This document shows positions 7,335 through 13,549 of a stretch of DNA of 19,080 nt, piece by piece (the stretch's first letter is position 1; each line of letters starts with the position of its first letter). The position numbers were made by a program, and so were the translations under genes. Under the pieces are notes generated by a model that did not search any database, was not told the DNA's origin, and saw only the letters and a program-made list of their open reading frames with translations. The DNA lies in the NCBI GenBank assembly GCA_902470815.1, contig CABRHS010000023.1, positions 1 through 19,080 of the forward strand. The letters are read 5' to 3'. Source of the stretch: an uncultured Collinsella sp. (GTDB lineage: Bacteria > Actinomycetota > Coriobacteriia > Coriobacteriales > Coriobacteriaceae).

Positions 7335-7715
7335 ATGGCCGGTTTGAAAATCGAGTGCGAGCGATATGCCAAATGGGCGTCGATGCCGGTCGACGAGCTC
7401 GTTCGCGATTGCGATGTCCAGGCTTTTCGGGCATCTGGACCCGGAGGTCAGGGCGTGAATACCACGGATTCCGCGGTGCGCATGCGCCATGTTCCGAGCG
7501 GCATCGTGGTTACGGCGCGCGAGAGCCGAAGCCAGTTTCAGAATAGGGCGAGCTGCCTGCGCAAGCTCAAAGAGGAGCTCGCCCTCAGGGCGCGTCCTTC
7601 CAAGAAGCGTGTGGCGACGAAGCCCGGCAAAGCGGCCAAGGCCCGACGGCTCGTCGATAAGCGTCATCGGGCACGGATCAAGGCGGCGCGTAAGCGCTAT
7701 GACGGGAGCGAGTGA
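7335..7715 (+). CDS. ArfB/YaeJ-like peptide chain release factor-like protein
   Basis: 126-aa protein made of the class I release factor catalytic domain alone. GGQ at residues 37-39 lies in SGPGGQGVNTTDSAVRMRH, the loop that triggers peptidyl-tRNA hydrolysis on the ribosome. No stop-codon recognition domain is present. The C-terminal third is a highly basic tail (KKR, KAAKARR, RHRARIKAARKR), like the ArfB tail that enters the mRNA channel of stalled ribosomes. ArfB-type rescue is therefore likely. PrfH-like factors are an alternative, but none of their RtcB partners is nearby. The ATG at 7335 follows GAGGGGGG; the ATG at 7311 has no ribosome site. The stop overlaps the next start by one base. 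Confidence 0.82.
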   Translation: MAGLKIECERYAKWASMPVDELVRDCDVQAFRASGPGGQGVNTTDSAVRMRHVPSGIVVTARESRSQFQNRASCLRKLKEELALRARPSKKRVATKPGKAAKARRLVDKRHRARIKAARKRYDGSE

Positions 7716-7936
7716 TGGGCGTGTTCGACCGAGATGGGGATGGCAAGACCACGGTCGGTGAAGCCGCATATTCCCTCGAGCAGCTTTCCGAGTACGAGAA
7801 GGCCTGGGACGGCGATCCCCATAAAGACGACGGCGCCTCATGTGGCGGCATTGTGGGAGGCTGCCTGCTCGTGACGGTGGTCCCCCTCGCCCTACTCGCG
7901 CTCATTTTTTGGATTGCGTGGCTTGTGCTGGGATGA
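7715..7936 (+). CDS. Small EF-hand protein with C-terminal membrane segment
   Basis: 73-aa protein with one textbook calcium-binding EF-hand loop, DRDGDGKTTVGE, at residues 5-16 (D, D, D, K, T, E at the coordinating positions 1, 3, 5, 7, 9, 12). A polar, acidic linker follows, then one hydrophobic helix at about 48-72 ending the protein. It looks like a tail-anchored or single-pass membrane protein whose acidic part could bind Ca2+. Its ATG overlaps the stop of the release-factor gene (TGATG) with GGGAG just upstream, so the two are probably translationally coupled. An in-frame GTG at 7712 would add one residue. It ends 13 bp before the convergent lipid kinase gene. I recognise no named family beyond the EF-hand loop. 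Confidence 0.7.
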   Translation: MGVFDRDGDGKTTVGEAAYSLEQLSEYEKAWDGDPHKDDGASCGGIVGGCLLVTVVPLALLALIFWIAWLVLG

Positions 7937-7949
7937 TGCGTTGTGGCGG

Positions 7950-8927
7950 CTACCTCGGCCAGAGTACGCTGAGCGTCGAGGGGAGCACCTCGATTGACAT
8001 CTCGGCTGCGCCCACTTGCTCTCCGTCGAGTTGGATGGGGTAGGTCGGGCTCGGAAATACGAGGTCGACGCGTTTTGCGCGCTGCAGGTGTACATGCGGG
8101 TTGTGCGTGTGCCCGCCGTTTTTAGCCGAGAGGAAGACGGGCAATGCCACCGCGCGCGGCACTGGGCCGGAGGCGTAGCACACATCGAGCAGCCCGTCGC
8201 AGGGGTCCGCCTTGGGGCAGATCGCGAAGCCGGAGCCATAGGTCGGGCCGTTCTGTATGGCGAAGACGATCGTGCGGAGCCGCTTCTCGGCGCCTCCGTC
8301 GAAGCGAGCGTGCACGGGGAAATCGCGATAGGCGCGACCGAACGCCTTGAGGCCGCTTGCAAGGTAGAGCGGGGTGCCCGCGAGGCCGGTCGCCTTGCGC
8401 ATGGCGTGCGTGTCGATGGCGATGGCGGCGTCCAGGCCGAACGATACGGTCTGCACCGCGTGCTCCGTCCACTCGCGCGTCATCCCGCCGGCATGGGAGC
8501 GGCAGGTGACCTTGAGGACGTCGATGGGGCCGGCCTCGCTCGCCAGGAGCGGGGAGAAGTCCGTGCCGGAGACGTCCGTGACGTCGGTGAGCCCCAGCGT
8601 GCGGGCGAAGTCGTTGCCCGACCCCACGGGGACCACCCCGAGTGTGGGCCGCGCGCCCTCCTCGATCTGCATGAGCCCGCAGGCCACCTCGTGCACCACG
8701 CCGTCGCCCCCGAGCGCGATCACGGTGTCGTATCCGCGGGCGCCGGCGGCGATCTGGGTCGCGTGGCGCGGGCGCTCGGTCTGGGCGATGTCGAACGCCT
8801 CGCGGTGGCAGTACATGGTGAGGAAGCGCTTGAGACGCTCGGCGGCCCCAGCCGCGGCGCCGCTTTGCGCCACCGGGTTCACGACGAGCAGCACGCGCCC
8901 GAGGGCATCCATGCGATTCGCGATCAT
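7950..8927 (-). CDS. Diacylglycerol kinase-like lipid kinase (YegS/BmrU type)
   Basis: 325-aa member of the DAGK catalytic family (PF00781). The N-terminal NPVAQSG (residues 17-23) and GGDG (73-76) form the nucleotide-binding site, and GSGNDFART (102-110) is the third family motif. Relatives phosphorylate diacylglycerol or other lipids at the cytoplasmic face of the membrane. The start ATG overlaps the stop of the CLC gene by four bases (ATGA), with GAGGAG upstream inside that gene, so the pair should be translationally coupled. An internal ATG at 8912 (MDALGRV) is an alternative start closer to the conserved fold. Lipid specificity is not readable from sequence. Confidence 0.9.
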   Translation of the reverse strand: MIANRMDALGRVLLVVNPVAQSGAAAGAAERLKRFLTMYCHREAFDIAQTERPRHATQIAAGARGYDTVIALGGDGVVHEVACGLMQIEEGARPTLGVVPVGSGNDFARTLGLTDVTDVSGTDFSPLLASEAGPIDVLKVTCRSHAGGMTREWTEHAVQTVSFGLDAAIAIDTHAMRKATGLAGTPLYLASGLKAFGRAYRDFPVHARFDGGAEKRLRTIVFAIQNGPTYGSGFAICPKADPCDGLLDVCYASGPVPRAVALPVFLSAKNGGHTHNPHVHLQRAKRVDLVFPSPTYPIQLDGEQVGAAEMSIEVLPSTLSVLWPR

Positions 8928-10282
8928 TCGTGCATCAGCTCCTCGAGCTCACGGCGATGGCGCTCGAGCGCGCCCTCGACGGTAAGGGTGGTATCGGCTT
9001 TGAGCCCCCTGCGCTTGGGGGTGACTATGCGCTGCGCCGGGTACACGGCGGCGTGTCCGGCCACGAGGTAGCTCACAAAGCCCACGATGACAAAGTACCC
9101 GGCGGCCTGCGCGCCAAACATGTCGACCCCGAGCATGATGGTCGTGATGGGGACGTTGAGGGCGGCGCCGAACAAGCCGAGCATGCCGAGGGCGGCGAAG
9201 AGGCTCGGGTCGCCCATGGCGACCTGGCCGATCCAGCCGCCCAGCGAGGCGCCGATGCCGAACAGCGGCGTGACCTCGCCGCCCTGCATGCCGGCGCCCA
9301 CGGTGAGCGCGGTCATGCCGAGCTTGGCGAGCGCATCGACGAGGGTGGTCTGGCCTTGGAACGCCGCCCCCACCATCCATTCCGAAAGGCCGGAGTAGGG
9401 GGCCATGCCAAGACCCAGGAACAGCACGGCGAGAACGACGCCGCCCGCCGCGGCGGCCGCCAGGTAGTTGGTGAAGATACGCGCGTACAGGCGCTTGACC
9501 GAGCGGATGCAGAAAGTGAACAGCCTCGCCGCCAGGCCGAACACCGCGGCGGCGGCGATCACGATGGCGAGGGTGCGCAGGTCCATCTGGGGCACGCGGG
9601 CGATAGCCTGAAAGGCGAAACGGCTTCCGAGGGCACGGCTCACCGCATTGCCCACGAACGAACCGGTCAGGCAGTAGAGGGCTGCGCTGTAGTCGAGCTT
9701 GCCCACGAAGCACATCTCCATGCCGAAGAAGGCTCCGGCCAGCGGCGTGCCGAAGGCCGCGCCGAAGGCCGAGGAGATGCCTGCCATCATGAGGTCGCGG
9801 CGGTCGTGCCCCTCCACGCGAAAGATGCCTGCGATGTTGCTCGCGATGGTCCCTCCCATCTGGACCGCCGCCCCCTCGCGGCCCGCGGATCCGCCGGCCA
9901 GGTGCGTGGCGGTGGAGCACAGGAACGTGAGCGGGGCCATGCGCGCGTGGATGGGCGTGCCCGTGATGGTGCTGTCTATGACGAGGTTGTTGCCGCGTTG
10001 CGCGCGCAGGCCGTGGTTGCGGTAGAGCCACGCGGTCGCCACGTTGACGACCGGGAGCAGGGCGAACAGCCATAGGTTCGCCTCTCTCGTGGAGGTGGCC
10101 ATCTCGAGGGCGGTGAGGAAGGCCCAGCCCGCGACGCCCATCAGGGCCGCCGTGAGGATGCTGAGCGCCAGCACGCGCGCGCTCGCGCACGCGTTGCCCG
10201 CTCCGCGCCGCGCCTGCTCCCCTGCACCTCGGGCGCCGCGTTTGAGCTCCTCCTGTGCAGTTTTGAGCATGCGCTTGGGCAT
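8924..10282 (-). CDS. CLC-family antiporter, probably fluoride/proton type (CLC-F)
   Basis: 452-aa polytopic membrane protein of the voltage-gated chloride channel family (PF00654). The gating glutamate is E136 in GSAGREGAAVQ. GTPLAGAFFGMEM (about 178-190) and GGEVTPLF (334-341) are the other core blocks. The chloride-selective GSGIP motif is replaced by GNNLV (97-101), the hallmark of the fluoride-exporting clade, so fluoride/H+ exchange is likelier than chloride transport. I chose the ATG at 10282 because GGGAGG lies four bases upstream; an ATG at 10312 would add ten residues without a ribosome site. It is coupled to the lipid kinase. The upstream region has a -10 candidate TATACT (10326-10321 on the minus strand) but no recognisable fluoride riboswitch. 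Confidence 0.88.
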   Translation of the reverse strand: MPKRMLKTAQEELKRGARGAGEQARRGAGNACASARVLALSILTAALMGVAGWAFLTALEMATSTREANLWLFALLPVVNVATAWLYRNHGLRAQRGNNLVIDSTITGTPIHARMAPLTFLCSTATHLAGGSAGREGAAVQMGGTIASNIAGIFRVEGHDRRDLMMAGISSAFGAAFGTPLAGAFFGMEMCFVGKLDYSAALYCLTGSFVGNAVSRALGSRFAFQAIARVPQMDLRTLAIVIAAAAVFGLAARLFTFCIRSVKRLYARIFTNYLAAAAAGGVVLAVLFLGLGMAPYSGLSEWMVGAAFQGQTTLVDALAKLGMTALTVGAGMQGGEVTPLFGIGASLGGWIGQVAMGDPSLFAALGMLGLFGAALNVPITTIMLGVDMFGAQAAGYFVIVGFVSYLVAGHAAVYPAQRIVTPKRRGLKADTTLTVEGALERHRRELEELMHE

Positions 10283-10409
10283 GGCGCCTCCCGTGGGCAT
10301 CGACGTGTTCAAATGCGTCCAGTATACGCCCGCCGCCGCCCGCGGCGCAGCATGGGATGCGCCTTGTCCATAGGCAAAAGGCGGTCCATCAACTATTCTC
10401 TAGTCAGAA

Positions 10410-10415
10410 TACAAT
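10410..10415 (+). promoter_or_regulatory. Possible -10 of the moeA promoter
   Basis: TACAAT at 10410-10415 lies about 65 bases before the moeA start, in the intergenic space shared with the divergent CLC gene. No convincing -35 is seen at the usual spacing, and no molybdenum-cofactor riboswitch is recognisable in the leader. Confidence 0.4.
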
Positions 10416-10480
10416 GGGCGTGAAACCGGTCGGCCGTGTGCCGGCGAGGTGACGCGCCGCTATGAGGGAAGGGGCATCGC

Positions 10481-11761
10481 ATGGCCCATGGAAAGAATCC
10501 CGACGCGAACATGATCGGCGTCGAAGAGGCGAGGCGCGTCATCCTCGACCGCGTGCGTCCGACCGAGGTGCGGGAGGTCCCCGCGTGGCTCGCCGCCGGC
10601 CTGCCGCTCGCGGCGGACGTGGAGACCGATATCGACTTGGCGCCTTTCTCCAACAGCGCCATGGACGGCTATGCCCTGCATTCGGAGGACCTCGCCGCCG
10701 CTGCCGACGACGCCCCCGTGACGCTCGACGTGGTGGGGCACGAGGCCGCGGGGCACGTGTTCGAGGGTTCGGTCGCCGCCGGTCAGGCGGTTCGCATCAT
10801 GACGGGCGCGCCGATGCCCGAGGGGCTGGACGCCGTCGTCAAGTGCGAGGTGGTGGAGGTGCTCTCCGGCGACGGCAACGAGGGCTCGCGCGTCGCGTTC
10901 CGGGCACCCGCGAGGCCCGGCGAGAACGTTCGCGCCGCCGGCCTTGAGGCCCAGGCGGGAGAGACCGTCATGGCGGCGGGCGAGGTGGTCACGCCCGCCG
11001 GCGCCGGGTTGCTCGCCAATGCCGGGCACGCGCTCGTCCCGGTGCATCGCGCCCCGCGCGTGGGCGTGATCTCGCTCGGCACCGAGCTCGTCGATGCCGC
11101 CGCGACTCCGGCACGCGGCCAGATCCGCGACGTCAACGCGCCCGCCCTCATGGCCTCCGCGCGCGATGCTGGCGCCGAACCGGTCTTTTACGGCATCGCG
11201 CCCGATGACGAGGAGCGCATCTGCGAGCTCGTGCGCCGCGCCGCCGCTGAGTGCGACGTCGTGGTCACGTCCGGCGGCGCCTCCGCGGGCGATTACGACT
11301 ACGTGACCGCGCTCGTCGAGCGCGAGGGCGAGGTGCTCTTCGACCGCGTGTCCATCAAGCCGGGCAAGGCGGTGACGTTCGGCATGTTGGGCGACACACC
11401 GTTCTTCGGCCTTTCGGGCAACCCAGCCGGCGCGTTCGTGGGCTTCGAGCTGTTCGTGCGCCCCGCGTTGCGCAAGATGGTGGGCCACTCGCGCCTCGAT
11501 CGACCCGTCCAGGAGGCTCGCGCCGCCGGCGACATCAAGAAGCGGCCGGGCCGCGCCGCGTACAACCGCGCCCGTGTGGAGCGCGACGGCGAGCTCGGCG
11601 AGCTCGTGGTCTCTCAGGCGCCCACGCAGAACTCCGCCCTGCTCGTCGACCTTCATCGCGGCAACTGCCTGGTCGTGCTCGATTCCGATGCCGGACGCGT
11701 CGGGGAGGGGGAGCGGGTCCTGGTCCATCGCTACGACCTGCCCGAGGGCGCGGTGCTCTAG
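10481..11761 (+). CDS. moeA: Molybdopterin molybdotransferase
   Basis: 426-aa MoeA, the enzyme that inserts molybdate into adenylated molybdopterin to give active cofactor. The domain order is normal: PFSNSAMDGYA (residues 55-65), MTGAPMPEGLDAVV (107-120), then the MoCF/MogA-like domain with TSGGASAGDYDY (263-274), KPGKAVTFG (293-301) and GLSGNPAGAFVGFELF (310-325). The C-terminal beta domain runs from about 345. The ATG at 10481 follows GAAGGGGC. It lies upstream of a MogA/MoaB gene on the same strand, and then modABC, so the region forms a molybdenum block. The gap to the next gene (129 bp) holds GC-rich short repeats and no clear terminator. Confidence 0.95.
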   Translation: MAHGKNPDANMIGVEEARRVILDRVRPTEVREVPAWLAAGLPLAADVETDIDLAPFSNSAMDGYALHSEDLAAAADDAPVTLDVVGHEAAGHVFEGSVAAGQAVRIMTGAPMPEGLDAVVKCEVVEVLSGDGNEGSRVAFRAPARPGENVRAAGLEAQAGETVMAAGEVVTPAGAGLLANAGHALVPVHRAPRVGVISLGTELVDAAATPARGQIRDVNAPALMASARDAGAEPVFYGIAPDDEERICELVRRAAAECDVVVTSGGASAGDYDYVTALVEREGEVLFDRVSIKPGKAVTFGMLGDTPFFGLSGNPAGAFVGFELFVRPALRKMVGHSRLDRPVQEARAAGDIKKRPGRAAYNRARVERDGELGELVVSQAPTQNSALLVDLHRGNCLVVLDSDAGRVGEGERVLVHRYDLPEGAVL

Positions 11762-11800
11762 ACCGGTCTTGAGCCGCCGGGCAGCGCGGCGCCCCTGACC

Positions 11801-11843
11801 CTCGCCCCACGCGCCGCCCTTGGCCTCGCCCCGCGCGGCGCCC
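11801..11843. repeat. GC-rich imperfect direct repeat between moeA and mog
   Basis: Two 19-base copies (11801-11819 and 11825-11843) beginning CTCGCCCC agree at 17 of 19 positions. A 12-mer GCGCGGCGCCCC also occurs twice (11784-11795 and 11833-11844). The significance is unclear; simple GC-rich composition may account for it. Confidence 0.5.
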
Positions 11844-11890
11844 CCCGGTCCATCTCGCCCACTTCGCATCTCACATCAAGGGAGTCTCAC

Positions 11891-12397
11891 ATGGATATCT
11901 CATTCGCCATCGTCACTTGCTCTGACACGCGCACCGTCGAGGAAGACGAGGCCGGTGCCGCGCTGAAGGAGCTGATCGGCCTCGCCGGCTGGGAGGTGCG
12001 CTCGCACGTCGTCGTCCCCGACGACACGCGCGAGATCTCGGTGGCCATACGCGCCGCGACCGATGACCTTGGGGCCGATATCGTGCTCACCTGCGGCGGG
12101 ACGGGCCTCTCGCCTCGCGATGTGACTCCCGAGGCGACGGCGGCGGTGTGCGAGAGGGACGTCCCTGGCATCGCGGAGGCGATCCGCGCGTACTCGCTCG
12201 CAAAGACCCGCCGCGCCATGCTCTCCCGCGCCCGCTGCATGCAGCGGGCCGTTCGCGGGGAGGACGGGCTCCCCATGGGCAAGCTCGCGCTCGTGATCAA
12301 CTTCCCGGGGTCCACCAAGGCAGCGCGTGAATGCTGGGAGGCGGTCGGCGACCAGCTCGAGCACGCCATGCACATGAGCCGCGGAGGCGGTCACTAA
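11891..12397 (+). CDS. mog: MogA/MoaB family molybdopterin-binding protein
   Basis: 168-aa protein of the MoCF_biosynth family (PF00994). It would bind molybdopterin and adenylate it (MogA role) ahead of MoeA. The ligand-binding blocks are TCGGTGLSPRDVTPEAT (residues 67-83), with its catalytic-type aspartate, and NFPGSTKAARE (137-147). The size and start (MDISFAIVTCSDTR) match single-domain MogA/MoaB proteins; deciding between the two names needs phylogeny. The ATG follows AAGGGAG. It lies downstream of moeA on the same strand and is followed by a new promoter for modA only 15 bases after its stop. Confidence 0.9.
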   Translation: MDISFAIVTCSDTRTVEEDEAGAALKELIGLAGWEVRSHVVVPDDTREISVAIRAATDDLGADIVLTCGGTGLSPRDVTPEATAAVCERDVPGIAEAIRAYSLAKTRRAMLSRARCMQRAVRGEDGLPMGKLALVINFPGSTKAARECWEAVGDQLEHAMHMSRGGGH

Positions 12398-12411
12398 ATC
12401 ATTATTCACTG

Positions 12412-12439
12412 TTGAGCATTATTCTCAAATAAATATAAT
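12412..12439 (+). promoter_or_regulatory. modABC promoter with overlapping direct repeat
   Basis: TTGAGC (12412-12417), a 16-base AT-rich spacer and a perfect TATAAT (12434-12439) make a strong sigma-70-type promoter, AT-rich against a very GC-rich background. CATTATTC occurs at 12400-12407 and again at 12417-12424, a 17-base period, one copy on each side of the -35. These could be an operator for a molybdate-responsive repressor. The promoter is seen; the regulator is inferred. Confidence 0.75.
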
Positions 12440-12452
12440 AACAACGACTCGA

Positions 12453-12483
12453 AGGGGGTCCGGAGGTCCGAGCCCCCTCTTTC
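12453..12483 (+). terminator. Terminator-like hairpin at the start of the mod leader
   Basis: AGGGGG (12453-12458) pairs with CCCCCT (12473-12478), and inside it CGG (12461-12463) pairs with CCG (12468-12470) around AGGT. CTCTTTC follows. It may terminate readthrough from moeA-mog. However, it begins only about 13 bases after the TATAAT box, so it is also the first structure in any modA transcript and could act as an attenuator or 5' stabiliser. Confidence 0.6.
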
Positions 12484-12556
12484 ATGCCCGTGCATCGCGC
12501 TCCGTGCCGACGCGGGGGCGTGCCGATCAAAGGCGCTTCGTAGGAGGATTGAGAAG

Positions 12557-13438
12557 ATGAAGAAGTACCTCAACGTGTCTCGCGCCGCCATGCCGCGCCG
12601 CTCGATCGTCGCCCTCGGCGTCGCGGCCCTGCTCGCCGGCACCCTGGCAGGTTGCGGCGGCGAGCTCGCCGGTAACGTCGGGTCCGCCGAGGACTCCGCG
12701 CCCGCCAAGGCCATCGAGCTGCAGATCTTCGCGGCCAACTCGCTGGAGAAGGCCATGCCCGAGGTGCAGGCCCTCTACACCGAGAAGACCGGTGTGACCT
12801 TCGCCGACACGCAGTTCAAGGCGTCCGGCGACCTCATCGAGCAGATGCGCGCCGGCGCCCAGTCGGACGCGCTGATCACCGCCTCCAAGGGCACCATGGA
12901 TGACGCCGTCGCGGGAGAGCTCGTCGACGAGGCCACGCGGCTCGATATGTTCGTGAACGACCTCGTGGTGGTCAAGGCCGAGGGGTCCGATGTCGAGATC
13001 TCCTCGCTCGAGGACGTCAAGAACGTAGAGGGTAAGGTCGCCATCGGCGATGCCGTGACCGTCCCTGCTGGCAAGTACGCAAACCAGGCCTTGAGCACCG
13101 TCGGCCTGTACAGCGGCGCCGCCGGTGACGACGGCGAGTACGCGCCCGAGTTTGCCGACCGCGTCGCCCTGGCCGACAAGGTGGGCACCGCCGCCAAGTA
13201 CGTCTCCACCGGAGACGCTGCCATTGGCTTCGTGTACAGCTCGGATATCTTCCGCTATGACGGTATCGAGCAGGCCTTTGTCTGTCCCGAGGACTCTCAC
13301 AAGCCCATCGTCTACCCCGGCGCCGTTTCCTCCGCGAGCGAGCATGCCGAGGCCGCGGCTGACTTCCTGGACTTCTGCATGAACGATGCCGGTGCGCAGA
13401 AGATCTGGGCTAAGTACGGCTTCGAGCTGTCCGCATAG
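12557..13438 (+). CDS. modA: Molybdate ABC transporter substrate-binding lipoprotein
   Basis: 293-aa periplasmic-type binding protein anchored as a lipoprotein. The signal region at residues 12-32 ends in the lipobox LAGC, with Cys33 the lipidated residue. The mature part starts the ModA fold with LQIFAANSLEKAMPEV (about 55-70), where the serine and asparagine side chains normally bind the oxyanion. FKASGDLIEQM follows near 90, and YPGAVSS near the C-terminus is the usual late block. AGGAGG precedes the ATG. It is first in modA-modB-modC and followed by a terminator-like hairpin, which would give more binding protein than permease. Tungstate binding cannot be excluded. Confidence 0.92.
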   Translation: MKKYLNVSRAAMPRRSIVALGVAALLAGTLAGCGGELAGNVGSAEDSAPAKAIELQIFAANSLEKAMPEVQALYTEKTGVTFADTQFKASGDLIEQMRAGAQSDALITASKGTMDDAVAGELVDEATRLDMFVNDLVVVKAEGSDVEISSLEDVKNVEGKVAIGDAVTVPAGKYANQALSTVGLYSGAAGDDGEYAPEFADRVALADKVGTAAKYVSTGDAAIGFVYSSDIFRYDGIEQAFVCPEDSHKPIVYPGAVSSASEHAEAAADFLDFCMNDAGAQKIWAKYGFELSA

Positions 13439-13499
13439 GAGCTTCCCCGCGCGTCTCTGGCATACTGATGCCGGGGGCGCGTGTTACGCGTAGGTTCGA

Positions 13500-13524
13500 G
13501 GGCGGTCCCGTGGCCGCCCTTTTT
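13500..13524 (+). terminator. Terminator-like hairpin between modA and modB
   Basis: GGGCGG (13500-13505) pairs with CCGCCC (13514-13519), followed by TTTTT (13520-13524). Inside an operon this would act as a partial terminator. A smaller hairpin (GGCATACTGATGCC) lies just upstream, around 13459-13472. Confidence 0.75.
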
Positions 13525-13549
13525 CATGTAGAGGGCAGGAGCGTGCCGC

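Noticed and set aside
10283..10400. Fluoride riboswitch upstream of the CLC gene
   Set aside because: I looked for the GGNGATGG and AACCGCC-type pseudoknot elements on the minus strand; only a GATGGACCGCC fragment appears, without the rest of the fold.
10460..11869. Minus-strand open frame covering moeA
   Set aside because: It is opposite a gene with every MoeA motif; the translated product is Arg/His/Gly-rich shadow sequence.
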